NCBI RefSeq assembly: GCF_002278135.3
Contig: NZ_CP029425.2
Location: 1,340,001 to 1,404,000 of the forward strand
Direction: 5' to 3'
DNA from: Bradyrhizobium ottawaense
Lineage (GTDB): Bacteria > Pseudomonadota > Alphaproteobacteria > Rhizobiales > Xanthobacteraceae
Length of the DNA: 64,000 bases
How positions within the stretch are numbered: position 1 is the first letter of the stretch; each line of letters begins with the position of its first letter. A program made the position numbers and the translations under genes. Shown piece after piece: positions 40,676 through 48,986 of the stretch. The notes beneath the pieces were generated by a model. The model saw only the letters and a list, made by a program, of their open reading frames with translations, was not told where the DNA came from and did no database searches.

Positions 40676-41544
40676 CGGCGATGCGGCTCATCCTGCTTTG
40701 TCTGCTGTTGCTGACTGCCTCGCCGCTGCACGCCGCGGAACGGCTCAACGTCGTCGCGAGCTTCTCGATCCTCGGCGACTTCGTCCGTAACGTCGGGGGA
40801 GATCGGGTCAACGTGACGACGCTGGTCGGCCCCGATAGCGACGTCCACGTCTATACGCCCGCGCCAAGCGATGCCAAGCGGGTCGCGGAGGCAAGGCTCG
40901 TCATCGTCAATGGGCTCGGGCTGGAGGGCTGGCTGCCGCGGCTCGTGCAGTCTGCAGGTAGCAAGGCAGTGGTCGTCACCGCGAGCGCCGGCATCACGCC
41001 GCTGAAGCTCGGCTCGGCCGCAGACCCCCATGCCTGGCAGTCCGTCCCCAACGCCAAAGCCTACGCAACCGACATCGCCAATGCGCTGGCCGCGGCCGCC
41101 CCGGATGATGCGGACTTCTTCCGGGCCCAGGCAAAAGCCTATCTGGAAAAGCTCGAAACGCTCGACCGCGAGGTCCGCGAGGCCGTGGCGAAAATCCCGC
41201 CGGAGCGGCGCAAGGTGATCTCCACCCATGACGCCTTCGGCTATTTTTCCGCCGAATACGGTATCCAGTTCATCGCCCCCCTGGGGGTCTCCACCGAAAC
41301 CGAGCCGAGCGCCCGGGACATCGCGGCCATCATCGGCCAGATCAAGGCCCAAAAAATACCGGCCGTGTTCCTGGAAAATATCAGCGATGACCGGTTGATC
41401 CGGCGGATCGCGGCGGAGACCGGCTCAAAAGTCGGCGGGACCCTGATTTCGGACGGTTTGACCGGCGAAAAGGGGCCTGCACCCACTTACATTGATATGG
41501 TCAGGCACAATATAAAGGCCCTGACCAGTGCGCTTGACCACTAG
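40672..41544 (+). CDS. Zinc-binding periplasmic protein (ZnuA/AztC-like)
   Basis: Up to 290 residues; the start is GTG 40672 or ATG 40681 (MRLILLCLLLLTASPLHA, signal peptide). Putative metal ligands are His in DSDVHVYTP, His in AADPHAWQ, His in ISTHDAFGYF, and Asp in LISDGLTG: the cluster A-I pattern. There is no long His-rich loop as in classical ZnuA, which resembles AztC; the His-rich function seems supplied by the separate 82-residue peptide and the GTPase loop. It captures zinc in the periplasm for the permease. Confidence 0.9.
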   Translation: MTAMRLILLCLLLLTASPLHAAERLNVVASFSILGDFVRNVGGDRVNVTTLVGPDSDVHVYTPAPSDAKRVAEARLVIVNGLGLEGWLPRLVQSAGSKAVVVTASAGITPLKLGSAADPHAWQSVPNAKAYATDIANALAAAAPDDADFFRAQAKAYLEKLETLDREVREAVAKIPPERRKVISTHDAFGYFSAEYGIQFIAPLGVSTETEPSARDIAAIIGQIKAQKIPAVFLENISDDRLIRRIAAETGSKVGGTLISDGLTGEKGPAPTYIDMVRHNIKALTSALDH

Positions 41545-41599
41545 GGCAGGGGCCACCCCGCCTCGCGTCGCGCGAAAAAGCCCTATGTCCGGAGTTGTT

Positions 41600-42646
41600 A
41601 TGTCTGAAGCGACCTCCCAGAAAATCCCCGTGACCGTCCTGACCGGCTATCTCGGTGCCGGCAAGACCACGCTCTTGAACCGCATCCTGTCCGAGAACCA
41701 CGGCAAGAAATACGCCGTCATCGTCAACGAATTCGGCGAGATCGGCATCGACAACGACCTCATCATCGGCGCCGATGAGGAAGTGTTCGAGATGAACAAT
41801 GGCTGCATCTGCTGCACCGTGCGCGGCGACCTCGTGCGCATCATGGACGGCCTGATGAAGCGCAAGGGCAAGTTCGACGCCATCATCGTCGAGACCACCG
41901 GCCTTGCCGATCCGGCGCCGGTCGCGCAGACTTTCTTCGTCGACGAGGACGTGCAGAAGAACGCCCGCCTCGATGCCGTCGTCACGGTGGCCGACGCCAA
42001 GTGGCTGTCCGACCGGCTCAAGGACGCGCCCGAGGCCAAGAACCAGATCGCCTTTGCCGACGTCATCGTGCTGAACAAGACCGATCTCGTCAGCAAGGGC
42101 GAGCTTGCCGAGGTCGAAGCCCGCATCCGCGGCATCAATCCCTATGCGAAACTCCACCGCACCGAGCGCTGCTCGGTGGCCCTGGCCGACGTGCTCGACC
42201 GCGGCGCCTTCGATCTCGACCGCATCCTCGATATCGAGCCGGATTTCCTGGAGGCCGACGATCATGACCACGACCATGATCACCACCATCACGGCCACGA
42301 TCATCACCACCATGATCACGGCCACGGCCTGAAGCACTATCACGACGAGGACATGCAGTCGCTGTCGCTCAAGACCGACAAGCCGCTCGATCCGAACGTG
42401 TTCATGCCCTGGCTCCAGAATTTGGTGCAGGTCGAGGGCGGCAAGATCCTGCGCTCCAAGGGCATCCTCGCCTTCCACGACGACGACGACCGCTACGTCT
42501 TCCAGGGCGTCCACATGATGCTGGAGGGCGACCATCAGCGGAAGTGGAAGGAGGGCGAGCCGCGCGAGAGCCGCCTCGTCTTCATCGGCCGCGAATTGCC
42601 GGAAGAGGCCATCCGCAAGGGTTTTGAGAGCTGCATCGTCTCGTGA
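41600..42646 (+). CDS. CobW/COG0523 GTPase, probable zinc chaperone
   Basis: 348 residues from ATG 41600, with GGAG upstream. Walker A is TGYLGAGKTTLL (about 15-26), the metal-binding CxCC is at 69-72 (GCICC), the GTP base motif is NKTD, and a long His-rich loop (HDHDHDHHHHGHDHHHHDHG) precedes the C-terminal CobW domain. G3E GTPases of this kind hand zinc to client proteins under zinc limitation. The Zur-led operon position supports that role. The next gene starts in its stop codon. Confidence 0.93.
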   Translation: MSEATSQKIPVTVLTGYLGAGKTTLLNRILSENHGKKYAVIVNEFGEIGIDNDLIIGADEEVFEMNNGCICCTVRGDLVRIMDGLMKRKGKFDAIIVETTGLADPAPVAQTFFVDEDVQKNARLDAVVTVADAKWLSDRLKDAPEAKNQIAFADVIVLNKTDLVSKGELAEVEARIRGINPYAKLHRTERCSVALADVLDRGAFDLDRILDIEPDFLEADDHDHDHDHHHHGHDHHHHDHGHGLKHYHDEDMQSLSLKTDKPLDPNVFMPWLQNLVQVEGGKILRSKGILAFHDDDDRYVFQGVHMMLEGDHQRKWKEGEPRESRLVFIGRELPEEAIRKGFESCIVS

Positions 42647-43665
42647 TGAAAGAGTTTACGCCGGCCCCCGATACCGCCTCGATCGTCTCCGTCACCGATC
42701 GCGTCAAGCCTGTTACGCTCGGCATGGGCGTGACCTCGGTGCATTTCCTTGGCCCCCGCGCCGCCTTCGTCGGCGGCGAAGAGAACGTCGCGTTCGTGGA
42801 CGCCCAAGGCGAAATCACGACGGTCGCCGTGCATGGCGGCGGCATTCTCTCGACGGCCTCCGACGGCAAGCGCCTCGTCATGGGCGGCGACGACGGCAAG
42901 GTCGTCTCGCTCGACGCCAAGGGCGAGGTGACGCTGCTCGCCACCGATCCCAAGCGACGCTGGATCGATGCGGTGGCGCTGCATGCGGACGGCTCCTACG
43001 CCTGGTCGGCCGGCAAGACGGCGTTCGTCAAGAGCGGCAAGACTGAGGAGAAGTCGCTCGAGGTGCCCTCGACCGTCGGCGGGCTTGCGTTCGCGCCGAA
43101 GGGCCTGCGGCTCGCGATTGCCCATTACAACGGCGCGACGCTGTGGTTTCCGAACATGGCGGGATCAGCCGAATTCCTGCCCTGGGCCGGCTCGCATCTC
43201 GGCGTCACCTTCAGCCCGGACAACAAGTTCCTGGTCACCACGATGCACGAGGCGGCGCTGCATGGCTGGCGGCTTGCCGACAACAGGCATATGCGCATGA
43301 CCGGCTATCCCGGCCGCGTCCGCTCGATGTCCTGGAGCGCGGGCGGCAAGGCGCTGGCGACCTCGGGTGCCGACACCATCATCCTGTGGCCGTTCGCCAG
43401 CAAGGACGGCCCGATGGGCAAGGAGCCCGCGATGCTGGCGCCGCTGCAGGCGCGGGTCTCCGTGGTCGCCTGTCACCCCAAGAACGACATCCTCGCCGCC
43501 GGCTACAGCGACGGCACCGTGCTGATGGTGCGGCTGGAGGACGGCGCCGAGATCCTGGTTCGCCGCAACGGCACCCCGCCGGTGGCTGCGATCGCCTGGA
43601 ACGCCAAGGGCACGCTGCTCGCCTTCGCCGATGAAAATGGGGACGGCGGTCTGCTGGAGCTTTAA
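42646..43665 (+). CDS. Cytoplasmic WD40/beta-propeller protein of the zinc operon
   Basis: 339 residues from ATG 42646, overlapping the GTPase stop by 1 nt. Repeated propeller-blade strands are visible, such as VTSVHFLGPRAAFVGGEENVAFVDAQG, LGVTFSPDNKFLVTTMHEAALHGWRL, SMSWSAGGKALATSGADTIILWPF and VACHPKNDILAAGYSDGTVLMVRL; about seven blades. There is no signal peptide, unlike the periplasmic chaperone AztD, so it should act in the cytosol beside the GTPase. The function is unknown. The pairing suggests it is a scaffold or client adaptor in zinc delivery. Confidence 0.85.
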   Translation: MKEFTPAPDTASIVSVTDRVKPVTLGMGVTSVHFLGPRAAFVGGEENVAFVDAQGEITTVAVHGGGILSTASDGKRLVMGGDDGKVVSLDAKGEVTLLATDPKRRWIDAVALHADGSYAWSAGKTAFVKSGKTEEKSLEVPSTVGGLAFAPKGLRLAIAHYNGATLWFPNMAGSAEFLPWAGSHLGVTFSPDNKFLVTTMHEAALHGWRLADNRHMRMTGYPGRVRSMSWSAGGKALATSGADTIILWPFASKDGPMGKEPAMLAPLQARVSVVACHPKNDILAAGYSDGTVLMVRLEDGAEILVRRNGTPPVAAIAWNAKGTLLAFADENGDGGLLEL

Positions 43666-43682
43666 TCCGTCATGGTTCCGGC

Positions 43683-43784
43683 CGTAGGGTGGGCAAAGGC
43701 GCCCTTGCGCCGTGCCCACGATCTCTCCGCGAAACAATAGTGGTGGGCACGTCGCGCGAAGAGCGCGCCTTTGCCCACCCTACC
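43683..43784. repeat. Intergenic palindrome, family A (copy 4)
   Basis: CGTAGGGTGGGCAAAGGCGC ... GCGCCTTTGCCCACCCTACC with GCCGTGCCCAC / GTGGGCACG inside. It separates the zinc operon from the MgtC-like gene. Confidence 0.87.
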
Positions 43785-43809
43785 GCATCCTCAATGGCGG
43801 CGCGAATAG

Positions 43810-44526
43810 ATGCGATTTCTAACGACCTTCCAGATTGCTGATTTTGCCGACACGCTGGTCAGCCTGTTCACGGCCTTCGTACTGGGCACGCTGATCGGCG
43901 CCGAGCGGCAATATCGCCAGCGCACCGCGGGCCTGCGCACCAACGTGCTGGTCGCGGTCGGCGCCGCCGCGTTCGTCGATCTCGCCATGCATCTGACCGG
44001 CGCCGACGGCGCGGTGCGCGTGATCTCCTACGTCGTCTCCGGCATCGGCTTCTTGGGCGCCGGCGTCATCATGAAGCAGGGCATGGACGTCCGCGGGCTG
44101 AATACCGCGGCGACGCTGTGGGCCTCGGCCGCGGTCGGCTCCTGCGCCGGCGCCGACATGATCGCGCAGGCGGCCGCGCTGACTGTGTTCGTCATCGCCG
44201 GCAACACCATGCTGCGCCCGCTGGTCAATGCCATCAACCGCATCCCGCTGAACGAGAAGGCCTCCGAGGCGACCTACTATTTCAAGCTCGCGGTTGCGGC
44301 CGACGCCCTGCCCGAGATGCGCGACCGGCTCGTCGACAAGCTCGAAGCCGCGAAATATCCGGTGGCGGGTATCGAGGTCGTCGAGATCGGCGAGGACATG
44401 CTCGAGATTGTGGCGAAGCTGGTCGCGAGCGCGGTCGATCCGAACGAGTTGAACACCGTTGCGACCGATCTCCAGCACCTGCCGGGCGTGCGCCACGCGA
44501 CCTGGGAAGTCAGCACGACGGAGTAA
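43810..44526 (+). CDS. MgtC/SapB family membrane protein
   Basis: 238 residues. The N-terminal helices contain the MgtC signature VLGTLIGAERQYRQRTAGLRTNVLVAVGAAAFV and GIGFLGAGVIMKQGMDVRGLNTAATLWASAAVG. A cytoplasmic C-terminal domain of about 85 residues (FKLAVAADALPEMRDRLVDKLEAAKYPVAGIEV) has an ACT-like pattern, as in many MgtC homologues. The family is linked to Mg2+ limitation and to inhibition of the F-type ATPase in some pathogens; here the role is unproved. No Mg-sensing leader was recognised. Confidence 0.9.
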   Translation: MRFLTTFQIADFADTLVSLFTAFVLGTLIGAERQYRQRTAGLRTNVLVAVGAAAFVDLAMHLTGADGAVRVISYVVSGIGFLGAGVIMKQGMDVRGLNTAATLWASAAVGSCAGADMIAQAAALTVFVIAGNTMLRPLVNAINRIPLNEKASEATYYFKLAVAADALPEMRDRLVDKLEAAKYPVAGIEVVEIGEDMLEIVAKLVASAVDPNELNTVATDLQHLPGVRHATWEVSTTE

Positions 44527-44573
44527 GCGCGGCGTTTTGGCGCGCAGGCGCGCAGTTCCACCTTGCCGGGAAC

Positions 44574-44598
44574 GGAACCCTGGTCGGGCCATTTCGTT
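44574..44598 (+). promoter_or_regulatory. EcfG-dependent promoter of the 44627 gene
   Basis: GGAAC (44574-44578), 16 bp, CGTT (44595-44598): perfect consensus and spacing, 28 bp before the ATG at 44627, in a short gap after the MgtC-like gene. Confidence 0.8.
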
Positions 44599-44626
44599 GA
44601 TCCCGCGGACAAAGGCGGTGATCGAC

Positions 44627-44956
44627 ATGACGGTCAATGACAAGCGCAGACTGAAACTCGACCTTCTGATCGCCTGTTCGCTGTTCGCAGCAGGTGTCGT
44701 GATATCAGGCTTATCGATCGCGCAGATCCGCGCCGAGAGCCGGCTGCAGCTGGCGCAGGCAACGCCGCCGTTGCAGGGCACCCCATCTGACGAGCAGAGC
44801 AAGGTGCCCGCGGAAGCCAAGCCCGGCGGCGACCGGCCGACCACGCCCGCCCCCGAGCCTGCACGCCCCGAGCCGCAGACACAAGGCGCGGCGACCAAGC
44901 CGGCCCTGCCGCCGGCACCGGCGGAGAAGATCGCGCCGCCGATCGAGAAGAAGTAG
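44627..44956 (+). CDS. Small membrane-anchored Pro-rich protein, likely stress-induced
   Basis: 109 residues. A short basic N-terminus (MTVNDKRRLKLD) is followed by one hydrophobic helix (LLIACSLFAAGVVISGLSIAQI), then a low-complexity Pro/Ala/Glu tail (PAEAKPGGDRPTTPAPEPARPEPQTQ) ending in IEKK. The layout suggests an inner-membrane anchor with a disordered periplasmic tail that could reach the cell wall. I recognise no family. A perfect EcfG promoter directly upstream makes it a predicted GSR gene. Confidence 0.75.
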   Translation: MTVNDKRRLKLDLLIACSLFAAGVVISGLSIAQIRAESRLQLAQATPPLQGTPSDEQSKVPAEAKPGGDRPTTPAPEPARPEPQTQGAATKPALPPAPAEKIAPPIEKK

Positions 44957-44964
44957 GTCTCTTC

Positions 44965-45060
44965 GTCATTCCGGGGCGCGCATAGCGCGAACCCGGAATC
45001 CATTGATCCCTGCCGCCCGATGGATTCCGGGCACGACGCTACGCGCCGCCCCGGAATGAC
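44965..45060. repeat. Intergenic palindrome, family B (copy 4)
   Basis: GTCATTCCGGGGCGCGCATA ... CGCCGCCCCGGAATGAC with AATCCATTGATC / GATGGATTCC inside. It lies between the convergent stops of the 44627 gene and homospermidine synthase. Confidence 0.87.
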
Positions 45061-45080
45061 GGGCGGAGAGAGGCGCCGTT

Positions 45081-46523
45081 TCACCGCACCAGAATATTCC
45101 GGAACTGCCAGGGATCGCTGGTGTCGATGTCTTCCGGAAACAGTCCCGGGCGATCCGTCAGCGGCGTCCAGTCGGTGTAGAAACCCTTGACCGGGCCGAG
45201 ATAGGGCAGCTGGATTTCCAGCAGGCGATCGAAATCCATCTCGTCGGCTTCGACGATGCCTTCGTTCGGGTTTTCCAGCGCCCACACCATGCCGCCGAGC
45301 ACGGCGGAGGTCACCTGCAGGCCGGTGGCGTTCTGGTAGGGCGCGAGCTTGCGGGTCTCCTCGATCGAGAGCTGCGAGCCGTACCAGTAGGCATTGTTGT
45401 CGTGGCCGAACAGCAGCACGCCGAGCTCGTCGATGCCGTCCACGATCTCGTTCTCGTCGAGGATGTGGTGCTTCTCCTGCATCTTCGCGGCGCGGCCGAA
45501 CATTTCATGCAGCGACAGCACGGCATCGTCGGCCGGATGATAGGCATAGTGGCAGGTCGGCCGATAGACCGCCGTGCCCGATGCGTCGCGCACGGTGAAG
45601 TAATCGGCGATCGAGATCGACTCGTTGTGGGTGACGAGGAAGCCATATTGTGCGCCGCGGGTCGGGCACCAGGTGCGAACGCGCGTGTTGGCGCCGGGCT
45701 GCATCAGATAGATCGCTGCGCCGCAGCCGGCTTCGTGGGTCCGCGCGTTCTCGGGCATCCATTTTTCATGGGTGCCCCAGCCGAGCTCGGACGGCTGCAC
45801 GCCCTCCGACAGGAAACCTTCCACCGACCAGGTGTTGACGAAGACGTCGGGCTCTTTCGGCTTCTTGGAGCGCTGGGTGTCGCGCTCTGCGATGTGGATG
45901 CCCTTGATGCCGGCCTGCCGCATCAAATCCGCCCATTCGGCCTTGGTCTTGGGCTTGGGGGCATTGAGCTTGAGATCGGCGGCGACGTTGAGCAGCGCCT
46001 GCTTGACGAAAAAGGAGACCATGCCGGGATTGGCGCCGCAGCAGGAGACCGCCGTCGTCGATCCCGCCGGGCGCGCGCGCTTGGCGGCCAGCGTGGCTTC
46101 GCGCAGGGCGTAGTTGGAGCGCGCTTCCGGGCCCTTCGAGGAATCGAAATAGAAGCCGAGCCAGGGCTCGTTGACGGTGTCGATGTAGAGCGCGCCGAGC
46201 TCGTTGCAGAGCTCCATGATGTCGGTGGAGCCGGTATCGACCGAGAGATTGACGCAAAAGCCCTGGCCGCCGCCTTCGGTGAGCAGCGGGGTCAGCAATT
46301 CGCGATAATTGTCTTTTGTCACGGCCTTCTGGATGAAGCGCACATTCTGCTTCTCGCAATGCGCCCTGCGGCCCTCGTCCTTGGGATCGATCACGGTGAC
46401 GCGCGACTTGTCGTAATCGAGATGCCGCTCGATCAGCGGCAGCGTGCCTTTGCCGATGGAGCCGAAGCCGACCATGACGATGGGACCGGTGATCTTCGCG
46501 TAGATCTGCGAGGCGGGGCTCAT
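45081..46523 (-). CDS. hss: Homospermidine synthase
   Basis: 480 residues from ATG 46523 (MSPASQIYAKITGPIVMVGFGSIG), with GGAG upstream. It has an N-terminal NAD-binding fold (VMVGFGSIGKGTLPLIERHL) and characteristic segments FVNTWSVEGFLSEGVQPSELGWGTHEKWMP and RPTCHYAYHPADDAVLSLHEMFG. The enzyme joins two putrescine units into homospermidine with release of ammonia, NAD acting as a redox prosthetic cofactor. Homospermidine is a major polyamine in rhizobia. It lies on the same strand and downstream of ornithine decarboxylase, which makes putrescine. Confidence 0.94.
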   Translation of the reverse strand: MSPASQIYAKITGPIVMVGFGSIGKGTLPLIERHLDYDKSRVTVIDPKDEGRRAHCEKQNVRFIQKAVTKDNYRELLTPLLTEGGGQGFCVNLSVDTGSTDIMELCNELGALYIDTVNEPWLGFYFDSSKGPEARSNYALREATLAAKRARPAGSTTAVSCCGANPGMVSFFVKQALLNVAADLKLNAPKPKTKAEWADLMRQAGIKGIHIAERDTQRSKKPKEPDVFVNTWSVEGFLSEGVQPSELGWGTHEKWMPENARTHEAGCGAAIYLMQPGANTRVRTWCPTRGAQYGFLVTHNESISIADYFTVRDASGTAVYRPTCHYAYHPADDAVLSLHEMFGRAAKMQEKHHILDENEIVDGIDELGVLLFGHDNNAYWYGSQLSIEETRKLAPYQNATGLQVTSAVLGGMVWALENPNEGIVEADEMDFDRLLEIQLPYLGPVKGFYTDWTPLTDRPGLFPEDIDTSDPWQFRNILVR

Positions 46524-46590
46524 GGGATGGTTTCTCCGGAACGTGCTGGCAAACAAATGGTGAGGGGTGGATCAGGCGCTGCGGCGCTTG

Positions 46591-46980
46591 TCAGATGCTG
46601 CGGCGCTTGGCGGTGACTTCGATCTCGACCTTCATCTCGGGCTTGGCGAGTGCGCTGACGACCAGCAACGTCGCCGCCGGCCTGATGTCACCGAGAACCT
46701 CGCCGCAGACGGCGAAGTGGGCATCGATGGTGCTGGCGTCGGTGACGTAATAGGTCGCACGGACGATATCGGCCATCGCGAATCCGCCCTCTTTCAGGGC
46801 AGCTTCGATGGTCTTGAAGCAGTTGCGTGACTGGCTCGTGACATCGGCCGGCATCGTCATCGTGGTGTAGTCATAGCCCGTGGTTCCCGCGACGAAGGCG
46901 AACTCACCGTCGATCACGGCGCGGCTGTAGCCGACGGTCTTCTCGAGCGGAGAGCCGGTGGAGATGAGGCGACGGGACAT
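46591..46980 (-). CDS. RidA family protein (atypical)
   Basis: 129 residues of the YjgF/RidA fold: VAGTTGYDYTTMTMPADVTSQSRNCFKTIEAALKEGGFAMADIVRATYYVTDAS. Canonical RidA imine deaminases have an Arg in the VARLP-like strand; this protein has SALAKPEMKVEIEV there, so that Arg is missing and enamine/imine deaminase activity is doubtful. It may belong to a Rid subgroup with other chemistry. It is located 67 bp upstream of hss on the same strand, in the polyamine run. Confidence 0.87.
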   Translation of the reverse strand: MSRRLISTGSPLEKTVGYSRAVIDGEFAFVAGTTGYDYTTMTMPADVTSQSRNCFKTIEAALKEGGFAMADIVRATYYVTDASTIDAHFAVCGEVLGDIRPAATLLVVSALAKPEMKVEIEVTAKRRSI

Positions 46981-47126
46981 GTTTCGGACCTCGACTGAAA
47001 GGCGTGTTTCGCGGGGTTAAAGGGCGTTTCTCGGGCCTGCGCAACCCCGAAAGAACAGGCGTCAGGACGGCGCAGCCGAGCGTTGCCGCTTTACGCGGCT
47101 TCGGTCGTCACCATCATGGCAATCCC

Positions 47127-47714
47127 TCAGGCCGCGTGCGCATGGAGGGCGCGAAGGACCCTGCGTTTGGACAGGGGCGCGCCGGTCGGAACGATCATCC
47201 CCTCGGCGCCATCGAGCGCACCCGCCTGGAATTCGATCGCGAGCAGCCGGTCGCGTTCGAACGGGCCGGGCAGCGCCAGCGCGCCGGTCTTCTCGCCCGA
47301 GAAGCCGAAGCGGGCATAATAGGGGGCATCGCCGAGCAGGATGACGGCTTGATGCCCGCGCGCCCGGGCGGCGGCCAGCGCTTGATGCATCAGCGCGGCG
47401 CCGATCCCGAGCTCGCGGCAGGCAGGGTCTACCGCCAGCGGTCCAAGGACCAAAGCGGGCCTGCCTCCGGCGCTGACGTGCCACAGCCGCACGGTTCCCA
47501 CGAGCTTGCCCTCGCGCACCGCCGACAGGGCAAGGCCTGCGGCAGGCGCGCGTCCGTCGCGCAGGCGCTGGCAGGTGCGGCCGTGGCGGTTTTCGCCAAA
47601 GCAGGCATCGAGCAGCGCTTCACGCACCGCGACGTCGGCAGCACGCTCCGCGCGGATCACGAACGGAGCGGCTTTCGAGGTGAGGGCGATTTGTGGCTTC
47701 CGAAAAGCGGTCAT
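47127..47714 (-). CDS. GNAT family N-acetyltransferase
   Basis: 195 residues. The acetyl-CoA region is LVLGPLAVDPACRELGIGAALMHQALAAARARGHQAVILLGDAPYYARFGF, typical of the YhbS-like subgroup. The acceptor is unknown; the position between ornithine decarboxylase and hss raises the idea of polyamine acetylation, but the subgroup is broad and the gene could simply lie there. No signal peptide. Confidence 0.85.
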   Translation of the reverse strand: MTAFRKPQIALTSKAAPFVIRAERAADVAVREALLDACFGENRHGRTCQRLRDGRAPAAGLALSAVREGKLVGTVRLWHVSAGGRPALVLGPLAVDPACRELGIGAALMHQALAAARARGHQAVILLGDAPYYARFGFSGEKTGALALPGPFERDRLLAIEFQAGALDGAEGMIVPTGAPLSKRRVLRALHAHAA

Positions 47715-47791
47715 GGCGCGTCAGTCCCCGCTTGAACCGGCGTGCGCGCAGCACGCCTGTCCAAGACGTCGTCAGATCGAAATGTCAGGGA

Positions 47792-47811
47792 GGAGCCGGC
47801 AAGCCGGCTCC
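47792..47811 (-). terminator. Hairpin after ornithine decarboxylase
   Basis: GGAGCCGGC-AA-GCCGGCTCC, a perfect 9-bp stem, about 33 bp past the decarboxylase stop. The minus-strand tail has only a short T-run, so termination may be partial. Confidence 0.5.
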
Positions 47812-47843
47812 CGGGTTCGTCAGGCCTCAGAGAAAGAGGCGGA

Positions 47844-48986
47844 TCAGATGTGGTACGTCCTCAGCGGCGGGATGCCGTTGAACGCCACCGACGAGTAGGT
47901 CGACGTATAGGCCCCGGTGCCTTCGATCAGCACCTTGTCGCCGATCTCCAGCGTGACGGGAAGCGGATACGGGTTCTTCTCGTACAGCACGTCGGCGCTG
48001 TCGCAGGTGGGACCCGCGAGCACGCACGGCGTCATGTCCGCGCCGTCATGGGCAGTACGGATGGCGTAGCGGATCGACTCGTCCATCGTCTCGGCGAGAC
48101 CGCCGAACTTGCCGATGTCCAGGTACACCCAGCGCACCTCGTCCTCGTCGCTCTTCTTCGAGATGAGCACGACCTCGGATTCGATGATGCCGGCGTTGCC
48201 CACCATGCCGCGGCCCGGCTCGATGATGGTCTCCGGAATCTGGTTGCCGAAGTGCTTGCGCAGCGCGCGGAAGATCGAGCGGCCGTAGGTCACGACCGGC
48301 GGCACGTCCTTCAGATACTTGGTCGGAAAGCCGCCGCCCATGTTGACCATGGACAGGTTGATGCCGCGCTCGGCGCAGTCGCGGAACACCTGCGAGGCCA
48401 TCGCCAGCGCACGGTCCCACGCCTTCACCTTGCGCTGCTGCGAGCCGACATGGAACGAGATGCCGCACGGCTCCAGGCCCAGGCGCTTGGCAACGTCGAG
48501 CACCTCGACGGCCATTTCCGGGTCGCAGCCGAACTTGCGCGACAGCGGCCATTCGGCGCCGGCGCAGTCATAGAGGATGCGGCAGAACACCTTCGCGCCG
48601 GGAGCGGCACGGGCGACCTTCTCGACTTCGGCGGCGCAATCCACGGCGAAAAGCCGGATGCCGAGCGCGAAGGCGCGCGCGATGTCGCGCTCCTTCTTGA
48701 TCGTGTTGCCGAAGGAGATGCGGTCCGGGGTTGCACCCGCGGCCAGCGCCATCTCGATCTCGGCGACCGTGGCGGTGTCGAAGCAGGAGCCCATGGACGC
48801 CAGCAGCGCGAGCACTTCCGGCGCCGGGTTCGCCTTGACGGCGTAGAACACGCGGCTGTCGGGCAGCGCCTTGGCAAACGTCTGGTAATTGTCGCGCACG
48901 ACCTCGAGGTCGACGACGAGGCACGGCTCGGTGTCGAGGCCATCCTTGCGGCGGTTGCGCAGGAATTCCTGAATACGTTCGGTCAT
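47844..48986 (-). CDS. Ornithine/lysine decarboxylase, alanine-racemase fold (type III)
   Basis: 380 residues. The PLP lysine is in VFYAVKANPAPEVL; the PLP-phosphate loop region is NMGGGFPTKY, with EPGRGMVGNAG; and the cross-subunit catalytic Cys is in GPTCDSADVLYE. This is the eukaryotic-like ODC family common in alphaproteobacteria, forming a dimer that makes putrescine (or cadaverine) in the cytosol. ATG 48986 has GGGAGAG upstream. A leader of about 525 nt, probably the speF regulatory RNA, precedes it. It supplies putrescine to homospermidine synthase downstream. Confidence 0.93.
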   Translation of the reverse strand: MTERIQEFLRNRRKDGLDTEPCLVVDLEVVRDNYQTFAKALPDSRVFYAVKANPAPEVLALLASMGSCFDTATVAEIEMALAAGATPDRISFGNTIKKERDIARAFALGIRLFAVDCAAEVEKVARAAPGAKVFCRILYDCAGAEWPLSRKFGCDPEMAVEVLDVAKRLGLEPCGISFHVGSQQRKVKAWDRALAMASQVFRDCAERGINLSMVNMGGGFPTKYLKDVPPVVTYGRSIFRALRKHFGNQIPETIIEPGRGMVGNAGIIESEVVLISKKSDEDEVRWVYLDIGKFGGLAETMDESIRYAIRTAHDGADMTPCVLAGPTCDSADVLYEKNPYPLPVTLEIGDKVLIEGTGAYTSTYSSVAFNGIPPLRTYHI

